From Berberis thunbergii (Eukaryota > Streptophyta > Magnoliopsida > Ranunculales > Berberidaceae): a stretch of 64,000 nucleotides of DNA. Every line of letters begins with the position of its first letter. The stretch's first letter is position 1. Location of the stretch: positions 62,001-126,000 of the forward strand of contig QNQO01000456.1 of NCBI GenBank assembly GCA_003290165.1. The letters run 5' to 3'. The position numbers and the translations under genes are program-made. Shown one piece after another: positions 47,934-59,137 of the stretch. The notes beneath the pieces were generated by a model, which was not told the DNA's origin, did no database searches, and saw nothing but the letters and a program-made list of their open reading frames with translations.

Positions 47934-48449
47934 TGTTGGAATAATATTAGATCCACACCGAGACCTCATGTCAATAATCAATGAAGAGAAACTTTAATCA
48001 ATTTGTACTTGAAGTCGCCATTGATGAAGACTATCTTCGTAGCAATCCTCATGAATTAAGCTACATGCAGCGGAGAGATCTTCCACCTTCATAACATTTC
48101 TCTTGTGTTTTTCAAACCAGATGAGAAAAGTAGGAGATAGAGAATTAGGTTTGGAGTAGGGATCTCAACCGTATATATAAAGCCTTAATTCTATTATTAG
48201 CCCATCATCAACAATAGAATTATAGTGAGACTGAATTGGTATCTACACATAAATAACTTTCATACTCAATTTAGTAATATATGTCAAGACATACAACATG
48301 TAATCAAAAACATGTTTATAACCCTAGTCTTATTTCTTAATGATCACAACTAATTGGGTCTAATCAAACACCACTCACCTATAGTTCGACATTTTATATC
48401 ATATAATAATATGAACTATGTAGATCCACCTTAAGGAAATTTTCTAATA
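47934..48449 (-). repeat. Copia 3' LTR
   Basis: It pairs with 56285-56683. Differences are scattered substitutions plus about 110 bp (around 48052-48172) absent from the other LTR. The inner end reads TTTCTAATA instead of the canonical TTTCTAACA. Confidence 0.9.
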
Positions 48450-49551
48450 ATCTCCTACTTGGACTACATAGATCATCAATAGATTATACGTTGTGAAACT
48501 TTATGAGCTCAAAACTTGACCGTTGAGAGTTGTAAGTTTTGTCTCAAAACAATCTGGTGCATTAAAAATATCAATGTAGGATCATAGCGGCCTTCACCAC
48601 ATTTATCATGGTTGGACCCATCCATGGTCACAAATACCAATACAATCAACGACATAGATCAAAGTATGGATGTGTATCATGAAAATGACATGTAATGTGA
48701 TCCCTGATCAAGTCCATTTTCAACTTGTCCTACCTTATGATTAAAAAAAATTATTTGAATCGCCTTATTCTACTTAATCAAACTGTATATGCGCAACCAC
48801 AATTAAAAAAGTAGAAAATTTTATTTCAAAATCATCAATCAAATGTAATGATGACGATTATTTCATCAACCAAGATAAAATATTACAAACTCCTACTTAT
48901 TAGGTACATCACAAGGACTAACCATAATCATACGAGTAACATGCTCTCTGAAAAGTTTAGGTGGTAAGCTCTTAGTACTCGAATCCACAATCATAAGAGT
49001 TGTACTAATGTGCTCAACTGCAATTTGATTATTTCAAACTTTTTGTTTAACAACAAAATATTTAATGTCAATGTACATAGACACTTCATAAGTCATGTCA
49101 TTATTGGAATAAAGAACCACGACTTTATTATCACAATAGATCTTCAATGGTTTCTCAATGAAACTTGTTACGTGAAGCCCTGAATTTAAGTTTTGTAACC
49201 ACAATGCATGATTTGACGCCTCATGACAAGCAACATACTCGGTTTCCATCGTCGATGAAGCAATGAATTGTTATTTGACATTTTTTCCAAGAAATGGCAA
49301 CACCAGCTAGCATGAAAATAAAACGTAATGTGGATTAATTAGTTTCAAGGCAACCTGCAAAGTCTGAATTCGAATAGCCAACAACTTCTAAGTGATCAAA
49401 TTTCCTGTATATGAGCGTAAATTCTTTTTTTTTGTAAATACCACATTACTCTTTTAGCCGATTTTCAATGATTCACGCTTATATCTTTCAAATATCTGCC
49501 AAGCATTCCAACTGCGTACAGAATATCTGGACGCGTACAAATATAAACATA

Positions 49552-49658
49552 TTTTTTTACCCTTAACCCTCCCCACCTCATGTCGTCGGTCGGGTTCGAA
49601 CCCGTGACGTGTGATTCCATCAGCCACACCTCTACCAACTCAACTGGTACACCTTTGG
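49552..49658 (-). mobile_element. tRNA-derived SINE inside the copia RT region
   Basis: The minus strand reads CCAAAGGTGTACCAGTTGAG, then TTGGTAGAGG (A-box side), CACGGGTTCGAACCCG (B box) and GGAGGGTTAAGGGTAAAAAA at the tail. The target duplication is CAAATATAAACATA (49538-49551) versus CAAATATGAACATA (49659-49672), 14 bp with one mismatch. It is 107 bp and the same family as 23233-23361. It interrupts the copia coding sequence just before CTRPDILYAVG. Confidence 0.9.
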
Positions 49659-52600
49659 CAAATATGAACATACATAAGACTCCCCACAACAGATGCATAG
49701 GGATATCTTTCATTTATGCCTTTTCTAAATCATTCTTTGGGCTTTAAAGCAAACTTAAGTTATCACCCTCAGCAATAGGTGCATCACATGGTTTACAATT
49801 ATGCATGTCAAATTTATTTAGCACCTTTCGACTTAAGACTATTGTGATAAGTCAACCATACATGTCATATGTCATGATGAATCTCTATGCCTAACACAAA
49901 AGATGTTTCACTGAGATCTTTCATTTCAAAACTCTTTGAAAAAATCTCTTGATCTCGTGCAACAAGCCTATGTCGCTACTAGTTGTATGATGTCATCAAC
50001 ATCTAATACCAGAAAAACAAATTTGCTCTCACTAATCTTACGATAAACACACTAATTAACCGGATTTTCCTCAAACCGAATGAGGAAATTACTTGATCAA
50101 ACTTTTTATACTATTGACAAGATGTTTGCTTTAAGCAGTAGATGAATTTATTTAATTTGCACACTTTTTGTTATGAGTCTTTAATTTCAAAATCATGTGG
50201 TTGCTTCATAAATAGTTTCTTCAATATTTCCATTCAGAAATGCAATCTTAACATCCATCTGATGGAACTCTAAATCATAATGAGCTACAAGGTCCATAAT
50301 AATTTTAAAAGAGTCTTCCGTAGAAACTGAAAAGAAAGTCTTTGTATAATCAATCATTCTTTTTTAGTAATGGCTTTATCGACAAAATGTGCCTTACATC
50401 TTTCGATGTTGCCTTTGGAATCTCGTTTGGTTTTAAAAACCTATTTGCATCCAATTGGTGTCACCCCTTTAGACAACTCGACAAGATATTAAACGTCATT
50501 GTCCTTCATTGACTTTAACTCATCTAATATAACATTCATAAAATCTGAAGAGTGGGCACTTTGTTTGGCTTGTAGGAAAGTGAGAGGATAAGATCAATTT
50601 TCACTCCTAGATCAAACTCATGCTCATCGAGATAAACTACATAATCATTCGAAAATAGCAGATCTTCTCTCCCAATTGGATCTCTTTATTGGCATTTGCA
50701 ATTGGCGAGGTTTAAGTGCTTCTAGATTAGCATAAGACAATCCAGCTATATCTTCATAATTTGCATCCGCATCACGTTTAAGAACATGCATGATCATATT
50801 AATAGGTTGAATATCCCTCATAGGAATGTCACCACGTTCTTATTCAAAATTAATATTCCTGGATTATGTACTCCCACTATTTTCAGCATCCACAATAAAC
50901 TTGGTATTATTCGTTTCAGTTAAGGTATTAGTAGAAGGCAATAAAACTAGAATCCTCTTAATCTTTTTGAATAACCAATAAAGTAGCAACTAACAGTTCT
51001 GGTGTCCAATTTTCCTTCATGAGGCCTATAAGGCCTAGCCTCAGCTGGACACCCATAAATATGTAAGTGTTGAATGCTAGGACGTGTACCAGTCCACAGT
51101 TCATATAGGGTTTTGTTGGCTGCTTAATTGGGTACTCTAAGGACATACACTGCAGTCTTTAAGGTCTCTCCCCAAAGAGACTCTGGCAAGTTATAATGAG
51201 AATCATACTCCAAACCATGTCTTTTAGAGTCCTGTTTTGTCTATCTGATACACCATTTCGACATGGTGTACTGAGAGACGATGCCACATTCATGTAAGTA
51301 CCTCACAAATGGATTTGAACATTAGCCTGATCCGTCATATCTACCATAATATTCACCACCGGGGTTAGATCTAACAGTTTTTAATTTTCTTATTATGTTG
51401 ATTTTCAACATCATCTTTACAGGCCTTGAACACATCCAATGATTGTGATTTTTCATGTATTAAGTATAGATACCCATAACAAGAATAAACGTTTGTAATA
51501 GTGATAAAATACCGTTGATCATTTCAAGAAGCCATAGGGAATATGCCACAAATATAAGTATATATCAAATCTAAGACACCTGAACTTCCTACGGTTTGTT
51601 TGTTTCTCATTTATGCATTCAATACAAATCGTAAATTTTTTAAAATCAATGGTACCAAGAACTCTAGTTGGCACAAGCCTTTCAATCATCGGTCGAGGGA
51701 TATGACCTAAATGCTTATGACATAACATAGAAGAGTCTTCATTAATTAATCTTCACTCAATATCATAATTAATAATATGCAAAGTTTCATTTGACTGTAA
51801 ATGAGAAACGTCTAAGTCTAACTTATATAAATGATCAATCAGAGATCTAGTACCAATAACATTGAAATTTTGTAAGAGACTAAAACTTCATGTTCGAAAA
51901 GAAAAAAATATAATCGCATTTATCCAAATTAGAAACAGAAATTAAATTATGCCTAAATGACAGTACATAAACATGCCCACCCAAATCCAAATAAAAATCA
52001 AATTCTAATTTTAATCTAAAAACTTCAATTGCATCCACACAAGCCTTATTGTCATTCCCCATCTAAATGAACATTTTGGCATCATTTTTGTTTTCGACTC
52101 CTTATGCAACCCTGCATGGAAACACTGATGTGAATAGTTGCACCTATATTTATCCACCGGGAATGGCATGGTACCTCAGCTAAATTAAATTCAAAATAAA
52201 CAAAACTAAAATTATCATTTTTCTTTGCAAGACACTTCTGATATTTGAGACATTCATTCTTCACATGACTCACTTTCTTGCAAAAGAAACATGTGGCGAC
52301 CTTATTATGTTTCTATTGCACATTTGTCTGTGCAGTCCCTTCAGATGCAGTTCCTTAGCTTTAACATTAATATTTCTTTTTATTTTCTTGATGCGTGAAT
52401 TGTCATGTGAAAATGTTATCATGTGAGCACTTTCTGTCTTTTCTCGTTTCAATATTTCATCTATTTGCACACACTGAGCAATGAGCTCATTAAGAGTCAA
52501 TCTCTTCATCTGAGTATTATAATTGATCTTAAAGGGACCAAACTATGTAGGAAGATAAATCAAAATGAGGTACATGAGGAGATCATAAAAAAAATTCCAA

Positions 52601-52690
52601 TTTTAGTGTCCTCATTTTGGAAATAATATTAGACATTCCGATTATGTACTCTCTTATTTCCTTTGTCTGTATACAGCATGGTAGCAAGTT

Positions 52691-54596
52691 TGCTGATAAT
52701 CACATAATTATAATATTATTACATTTTATTATAATTTTGTTAATATTTGTTTTATCTTATTTTAGATTAATTATTAAATTTTTGTGTTTTTGTAGAATTT
52801 GGAGCAATAATGAAGAAATCGAAGAAAAATGAAATGAACAAATCACAGATGGTGACTTCAAAGAAAGTAGAGGTGAAAATAACCTGAGCCCTTGGCTTAA
52901 ACCCAAAACCAAATATATCAACCCAACCCCATTTCCAAGCCCAATCAAATCCAAAGAATATTCTCCCATTTATCCCATATTCAGATTTGATTTTACCTTA
53001 AATCACTCATTGAATCCTCCCCTTTAAGTTGTCCATATTCATTTTTCTAGTTATCTATAAATGCAAGGGAAATAAATGAGAAAAAGGGGAGGAAGAGAAG
53101 GGAAGAAAAAAATAAGCATAAAATCAAACCCTCTTCCTTCACAAAGCGATTTTCATCACACCCATCTCATCACCATCCATATCTCACTCCCTCTCTGTCC
53201 AGACCATCTTTCCCTTTCCCTGTTCCATCACGCCACACAGCCACCACCACCACCGAGCACCACCATCATCTTTCACGCACCACATAAAGCAACAAATCAC
53301 GTTCCTCTCCCTCTCCCTGTTCCATCATGCCACACAACAGCAAACATCTTCCTCCACTATCAGTCTTCACCTCGCCACCGTCCAGCAACCAACCACCGAG
53401 TGCCACCATCATCCACACAGTCGAGCACCACCATCAGTCGCCCCTACCATCACCACCTCGCGCACAAAACAGAGGAGAAACAGGGAGCACGTCCCTGTTT
53501 TCCTCCCTCGCAGTCGTCACAACTTCCTGTTGCTCTCTCCGCCACCTCATCTTCATTTTTGTTTCCTTCTCTCTCGACCACCTTCCATACACCGGCCAAA
53601 CCAACGACACCGCCCGACAGAGCGACACTACCCTGTCTTCCTCCTCCATTCTCGCCCTCTTCGGTCTTTCTCTCTGTTATTCCTTCTCCCGACCCTCTCT
53701 CTCTCTCTTGCAAGGACCGGAGATCATTGGAGGACAAAGAGCTCGCGAGGAGCGCGGCTCACTGGAGACAAAGGCGCAGAGGACGCGCGATTTCTGGCGG
53801 GAACTAACTGTTTTTCAAATAGTTGGTTATTGGCACCCCGAGATTCTGTAAGAGCGGTCACAAAGCGTTTGTAACCTTTTCTCGAGATTCGTGTTCATGC
53901 AGAGATGAATTCCACCTCCATTGATGTTGTGACCACCACCACCATGATCTGCTAAGTACCACCGCATCGAGGCGGCGACAAACCAAAAGGGTTGTATAAT
54001 TTATTTTACTGACTTAAATGCTTAATTGTTAATTACAATTTTATTTCAGAAATGTTATAAATTGCTTTCATCTTTCATGTTCGATTAAAACTTGATATGT
54101 TTGGTAGTTAGATTCACATTTTATCAATATTCAAAGCACGTGCTAAAAATTATTAAGCTTAGACTTTGATTAAGTGTGCCTTAAAAAGACACTTAATGCT
54201 TGGTAAGAGTTTATTTGCTTGAGATAAATTGTTAATGTTTGACATAAACTTGATATGATTGGAATTAGATTTTAATGATCACATCTTCGGTGCAAGTAAG
54301 GGATCCTCATTCCTAAAGCTTATCGTTTATAATTTCAGTAATTTAGATTTAAATATATTTGCTAACTCATCGGTGAGTCCAAACCCCACAAAATCCATCT
54401 CATCCATCTTTTGCTTTTATTTCATTTTTCTTATTTTTAATTTAATTTTAGTTTAGTTTTAAAAACACTGTAACCCCATTTTTCTGTAAATTAGTTTAGA
54501 TAAATTCTAAAATTCAATTGCATCCACATTCCTCGTGGGATCGACCCGTACTTGCTGTTGTCTACCAATTAGACACTGTGCACTTGCGGTTATTAC
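52691..54596 (+). mobile_element. Putative gypsy solo LTR inserted in copia gag
   Basis: This 1906-bp block is foreign to the copia gag reading, which resumes on both sides. AAGTT flanks it exactly (52686-52690 and 54597-54601). It begins TGCTGATAATCAC and ends CTTGCGGTTATTAC. It contains a TATA (CTATAAATGCAAGG, about 53054) and near its end GGGATCGACCCGTACTTGCT and CTGTGCACTTGCGG, wording seen at the ends of large plant Ty3/gypsy LTRs. The 243-residue plus ORF at 53076-53807 is Pro/Ser/His low-complexity and unlikely to be a protein. A solo LTR left by recombination is the simplest reading; a non-autonomous element cannot be excluded. Confidence 0.68.
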
Positions 54597-54914
54597 AAGT
54601 TGGTCAAATTGGCCTATTTATTTAGGTCGGTTAAACCTGCAACATTGGCTAAGGAGCGTAATTGCCTCTACCTTTTTCGATGCAACAAATCGGTCTGCAA
54701 TCTGGCGTATGAAAGCTTTAACATTTTTCTCCTTGGGCATTATCCCACGAAAAGTTTCAGAAATATAGTGTTTCATTATCATAAGATTAATGTGTTTATA
54801 GCGCTCCCACTTTTCATAAGAAGCTTTATCTTCAGATGAACTAGAATCAGTAGGCTTAGTGGGTTCATCAACACGAATCATGTAATCCAAATCTATACAC
54901 CCAAGAACGATCAC

Positions 54915-56270
54915 TATATGTTATTTCCATTTTTCAAAATTTGAACCATTAAGTACTAAAATGTAGTTTAAATTGGCAGATATCGAAGAAGCATTCACTA
55001 AATAACACAAAAGAGCAAACACACATCAATATATGTACACCCCATCAATTTTAATGCAATTATATGATAATAGAAAAAATAACGAGTAACCATAATCATG
55101 CAAATTTTGGTCTAATTGAGGAGCAAACGAGTAGACTAACGGTAAAAAGTACATACAATTACATTTTTAGTAATGGGCCTTTATGAGAAACCGAACATAC
55201 CATTACCATTCCAGTATTTGGACAAGCATTGTAACATATAAGTGCACGAGTGAAAGTCGAAGAAATAAAATGAATTAATTCCAAAAAATTTCCTTAACTT
55301 TAAATAAATTAATTCCAAATCCACGAGTGAAGAAGGCCAAGAAAATGCAACTAACCCAATGGGTCTGACTTACAAAATAGGCCCAAATTTGGTCCACACA
55401 GGACCTGAACCAAACCGATGAAGCTTGTCAAAACTAAACAGTGAAGCTGGTCGGAATCGAACCAGTGATGCTGGTATGAACCAACTTGACAGAACCAAAA
55501 CCAACTAACAGGCCCAAAAACCTACAAGGCAAAAAAAAAACATTTGACCCATTAAACCATGCCTAATAGTTCAGGCCCAAAAATCTTAGCAGGCACAAAA
55601 CCCTACTAGACCCAACGCTGAGTCAATTCAGACAACCGTTAGCTTGGCTAAACCCAGTTTATCGTCTTGTCCATCTCTAAAAAAAAGGAGATTGCCATCT
55701 CTCTGAAATAAAATATAGTTCTACAAATGAACAATGTTCGCCCTCTTTTCCAGTCAATTGAAGGAGGAGAAGGGGGTATGTGGATGGATGCTCAAAAGTT
55801 GGGATCGATCCGGCGAACGACTTGAACAGTGACACTGTAATTTGACTTCAAAACGGTGAAGACAATCACCAGTACGAAGCTATGCCTACTGAAAAGTCAA
55901 TCAAATCGATCAAAAACACATTCGTAACTCTAAAGGAAACCTGAGACCAAACCCCCATTTGAATCATAATCCTAACATGCAACCACTCTCTATAATAATG
56001 AAAAGGATAAAGAAACAATGTTCAACATAATTTTTTTAATTGTAAAGTCTTAATCTATGTTTTTCCGATGAAGTTCAACTACCACTGACCACCCGAATAA
56101 CCTAATGGGGACTATTAGCACTGACTAAACCACATCCAGACGTAGGGAAAACCGGATCCGGCGAAATAGATTTTTAGGGTTTGAGTAAAACCCACGTGAG
56201 GATTGATTAATTAATCAAGCAATAAGAAAACAACAAACCATATGTTTTCTTCAATGATTCTGAGAATGAG
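54915..56270. other. Copia 5' leader
   Basis: This is untranslated leader between primer site and gag, with many stops. Around 55360-55620 the sequence is rich in GAACCA / AAACCGA / GGCCCAAAA words, loosely repeated. Confidence 0.5.
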
Positions 56271-56282
56271 GATCTGATACCA
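56270..56282 (-). other. Copia primer-binding site (initiator-Met tRNA)
   Basis: The minus strand reads TGGTATCAGATCC two bases inside the 5' LTR, one change from the common plant copia primer site TGGTATCAGAGC. Confidence 0.88.
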
Positions 56283-56284
56283 CT

Positions 56285-56683
56285 TGTTAGAATAATATTA
56301 GATCTACACCAAGACCTCATATCAATAATCAATGAAGAGAAACTTTAACTTATGTGCACCTAAAATCCCCATTAATGAAGAGTATTCTCGTAGCAATCCT
56401 CACGAACTATTTATAGAGCCATAATTTTATTATTAGCCCATCATCAATAATAGAATTATAATGGGACTTAAATTGGTATCTACACGTAAATAACCTCTGT
56501 ACTCAATTTAGTAATACATGTCAAGACATACATGTAATTAAAAACGTGTTTTTGACCATAGTCTTGTTTATTAATGATCATAAGTAATTGGGTCTTATCA
56601 AACACCAGTTATCTATAGTTTGACAATCTATAACGTATAATAATATGAACTGTGTAGATCCACCTTAAGGGAATTTTCTAACA
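56285..56683 (-). repeat. Copia 5' LTR
   Basis: 399 bp, TG...CA on both strands (TGTTAGAATAAT / AATTTTCTAACA). It pairs with 47934-48449. Confidence 0.92.
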
Positions 56684-57288
56684 GGTCAAACACAAGATAC
56701 TCTACAAGGAAGCTTTCAAGAAAGAAAAACATCTGCAATTATTCACTATGAATATAGAGTTTATTGACTCTTTTAATAGTGTGGGAGACTTTCTATACAT
56801 TCCATGTGTTAACCAATTTTCGGTCTAACGAAGGGTTCGTAGCATCTTGGAATGGGTACCGATCTAGGCCTTCATTTTCCTCCCAACCAAGGTCCACTTC
56901 CTTCGAGTACCAAAATGTTACCCAATTGCCAGCTGCCATGGATTGCAGAAACAAAGGAGTTGTCACGCCCATCAAGGACCAAGAAAATTGTGGTAATTAA
57001 GTAGTTTAATTATTAATTTATTCATTCAATAACTTATTTCATAATTATACTATATATTTAAAAACATCAAAATTAAAAAATATAGTATATACATCCATGC
57101 ATAAAGTTCTTGGTCGTTCTCTATAGTTGTTGCTACTGAAGGAATCACGGCTAAGCTGAACTCCTTGTTTTGTCGATTGCGATACATATGGTGTGGATAT
57201 GGGTTGTGAAGGTGGTAATCAAACACCATTTGCATCGCAATCAAACTAAACGGAGGCCTGACAATAGAATCCCTTTACCCATATGATC

Positions 57289-57630
57289 TACTACAAGAAA
57301 ATTGAGCTTTGGTGAAGAACATTGTTCCTCACTGAAACATGTAAGTTCGTTACTTTATTTCCAGTGTGAGGAATATCAGTCGTCACAACGTTCGTCACAT
57401 AAAGCGCATTAAGGAAGGTATTATGTGACGAATTTCTTACCCATCACATACAGTCAGCTTATGTGGCCAGTGGTTCCTCACATAAATTTAGTGCGTGAGT
57501 ATACAATTATAACGCGGGTGACAAATTTTTTGTGACTCCTACGTTTTGTCAGACTCTACCATTTTGTGTGTGACAAAATGTAGGAGTCACGATAGTAACT
57601 TTCTGTTAGGAATCTTTTCTTACTTATGTG
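57289..57630. mobile_element. CACTA-type non-autonomous element in protease exon 2
   Basis: It starts TACTACAAGAAAATTGAG, one base from the canonical CACTACAAGAAAA. The right end is less sure: TTTTCTTACTTATGTG at 57615-57630, flanked by ATC on the left and ATT on the right (3-bp target). Subterminal GTCACA/GTGACG motifs recur in both orientations. A 20-bp imperfect hairpin (GTGACTCCTACGTTTTGTCA with its inverted copy) lies at 57532-57588. Protease sequence stops at its left edge and resumes beyond it. Confidence 0.72.
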
Positions 57631-58236
57631 ATTTATATCTAAGGAACAGTTTGTCAAGGTGGTGATTTAATACATTAAAAATATCTACTGATGAAGAAAT
57701 TCCTCGTACTTTCATTATATTTGTGACAATTCGTTCTTCACCCAGTATAGCTAGTTATGAATATATACTTCTAATAATGAACAAAATTTACTAAAAGTAG
57801 TTGCTAGCCAGCTCGCGTCAGTCACAATTGATGCTAGTAGCAGAACTAATTTTACTCAAGGGGTATATTCACAAGAGATTGTGGAACCAATCTATACCAT
57901 GGGGTCACTGCCATTGGTTATGGGACAACTACTAATGGAACTGAGTACTGGGTAATCAAGAACTCATGGGGAACCAAATGGGGTATCGATGGTAACATTT
58001 TGATTGAAAGAGATGTTGACACCCGAAAAGGTCGATGTGGCATTGCAATGTCAGCATGTTACCCTACGACATAAATTAATTTTTGCTTAATTATCATAGT
58101 TTTATGAATAAATTCATGTATCAATCTCTAGTCAAAATATATAAGATTCTACTTCAATCAAAGTATATTATTGGCAAGTCACAATGTTTTGTTTCAGTCT
58201 TTAATCAATCATATATACCTGAACAAACCTTAATTG

Positions 58237-59129
58237 CAGGGACAAATCCATATAATATATAGGGGCAAGTGGAGGCAGTTGCCCCTATTGAAACTTAAAA
58301 TTTTCATGCCATTATATAGGTTGTTATTTGTCCGCTTAATTTTCTAGTTTTGCCCTCATATTTTAAAGCCTAATTAGCTATTACCCCTCATTTTCTATTA
58401 TTCTGCCCCATAACTATTAGAGATTTTTGTCCTTTCCTCTCTGAAGTAAACTAACCACTCTCATCTCCTTCCATCATTAAAGTATTTTCTCTTATTGACT
58501 TTATAAATCTATTAGCAATACTTTAAATCTTCTCCCAATTGTTGTTTTACTTGCACAATTCTTTTTATTTTTCCTAGCAATGTTCTTTTCTAAATAAAAG
58601 GCATCAGACATTGAAGCAATTAAACCAGAAAGAACATAATGCAACCTTTTTAAGACTAAGTTTTGGATTTTAGATTATGTTTTATTGATTATGTGCTTAT
58701 TTAACGAAATACCAATTTTTTTCCCTTTTTTTAGTTGGTGTCTTTGCTATGTTGAAATTTGTTCACCAATTAAAGTAATATTAAAAACTTGGCATTTAGA
58801 ATTTTCAGTGACAGTAAAACATCTATTAGACAATTTAGTTATTGATTTAAGCAAAAAAAAAATGTCATAATTTCTAATAAGAACTTTCATAACATAACAT
58901 CACACAACAAACACCAAACAATTTTTCCACTTTTGTTAAAAAGTTTCAGGTTCCATCTCATTATATTTATTGACAGTGAGCAAAGTGTGTGCATGCGCGC
59001 AAAAATGGTTATTGAGCCTAAAAATAATGCATAAACTTCACAAATTGTCAAGAATAAAAGTAAGGAATTTTACAATGAATTTTATTAACTATTTGCCCCC
59101 GCTCAACTTAAATCCTAGCTCCGTCACTA
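58237..59129. mobile_element. Non-autonomous hAT element (zf-MYM-type termini)
   Basis: The left end is CAGGGACAAATCC followed by GGGGCAAGTGG...TTGCCCC. The right end, read inward, is TAGTGACGGAGCTAGGATTT followed by CGGGGGCAAAT. Such CAG.GRCGGAGC.AGGATTT ends are common in plant hAT elements with zf-MYM-type transposases. The target duplication is CTTAATTG (58229-58236) versus CTTATTTG (59130-59137), 8 bp with one mismatch. The length is 893 bp and no transposase is encoded. It sits 160 bp past the protease stop codon. Confidence 0.85.
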
Positions 59130-59137
59130 CTTATTTG

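Larger units (their letters stand above)
49034..54914 (-). pseudogene. Copia gag-pol, many stops and frameshifts
   Basis: Domains follow copia order on the minus strand. Gag start region is at 54914-54640 (EDKASYEKWERYKHINLMIM, SETFRG). After the solo-LTR insertion gag continues (about 52640-52430; MKRLTLNELIAQCVQ). The zinc knuckle is CFFCKKVSHVKNEC (about 52300-52255). The protease region has WINIGATIHIS, where the usual Asp-Ser of the active site is changed (about 52165). Pre-integrase is at 51728-51600 (HKHLGHI..., CIECINEKQTN). Integrase is decayed (51.5-50.9 kb). Reverse transcriptase remains include GVTPIGCK and KTKRDSKGN (about 50480-50400), and CTRPDILYAVGMLGRYL at about 49530-49480, beyond a SINE. 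RNase H is at 49249-49040 (TEYVACHEA, YCDNK). It is not functional. Confidence 0.9.
47934..56683 (-). mobile_element. Ty1/copia LTR retrotransposon, complete ends, decayed interior
   Basis: Two same-orientation LTRs bound it: 47934-48449 (3' LTR in element sense) and 56285-56683 (5' LTR). On the plus strand they start TGTTRGAATAATATTAGATC; the 56.3-kb LTR ends AATTTTCTAACA. The 5' LTR lacks about 110 bp present in the other. The primer site, next to the 5' LTR, reads TGGTATCAGATCC on the minus strand (56282-56270), an initiator-Met tRNA match. Flanks GGCCA (47929-47933) and GGTCA (56684-56688) are a 5-bp target duplication with one change. It is inserted in the first exon of the cysteine protease gene. 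A SINE and a putative gypsy solo LTR lie inside it. Confidence 0.93.
47832..58074 (+). pseudogene. Papain-type (SAG39/SAG12-like) cysteine protease, split by two transposons
   Basis: The 5' piece is 47832-47933. It starts ATGGCTAACTC, has a damaged signal region with a stop, then ALDQLSMAHRHELWMA, the family's I29-inhibitor start. An 8.75-kb copia element follows (47934-56683). The frame resumes after it with IEFIDSFN, VNQF, NEGFVASWNGYRSRPSFSSQ, LPAAMDCRNKGVVTPIKDQE and a stop beyond NCGN, just short of the catalytic Cys. The usual MDWR is MDCR. Exon 2 (about 57118-57288) keeps VVATEGITAKL, DCDTYGVDMGCEGG in a shifted frame, and a YPYD end, and is cut by a CACTA-type element. The last part has LLKVVASQLASVTIDASS, then CGTNLYHGVTAIGYG with the catalytic His, KNSWGTKWG with the catalytic Asn, and CGIAMSACYPTT with the stop at 58074. 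It is a host gene killed by insertions and frameshifts. Confidence 0.92.

Noticed and set aside
49552..49658. tRNA gene candidate (A box, GGTTCGAAC B box)
   Set aside because: There is no anticodon stem or acceptor pairing, and a poly-A-like tail and target duplication show it is a SINE.
53076..53807. 243-residue plus-strand ORF, the third longest in the window
   Set aside because: Composition is almost only Pro, Ser, His, Thr and Leu from a CT/CCA-rich tract, a second frame across it is also open, and it lies inside the putative solo LTR.
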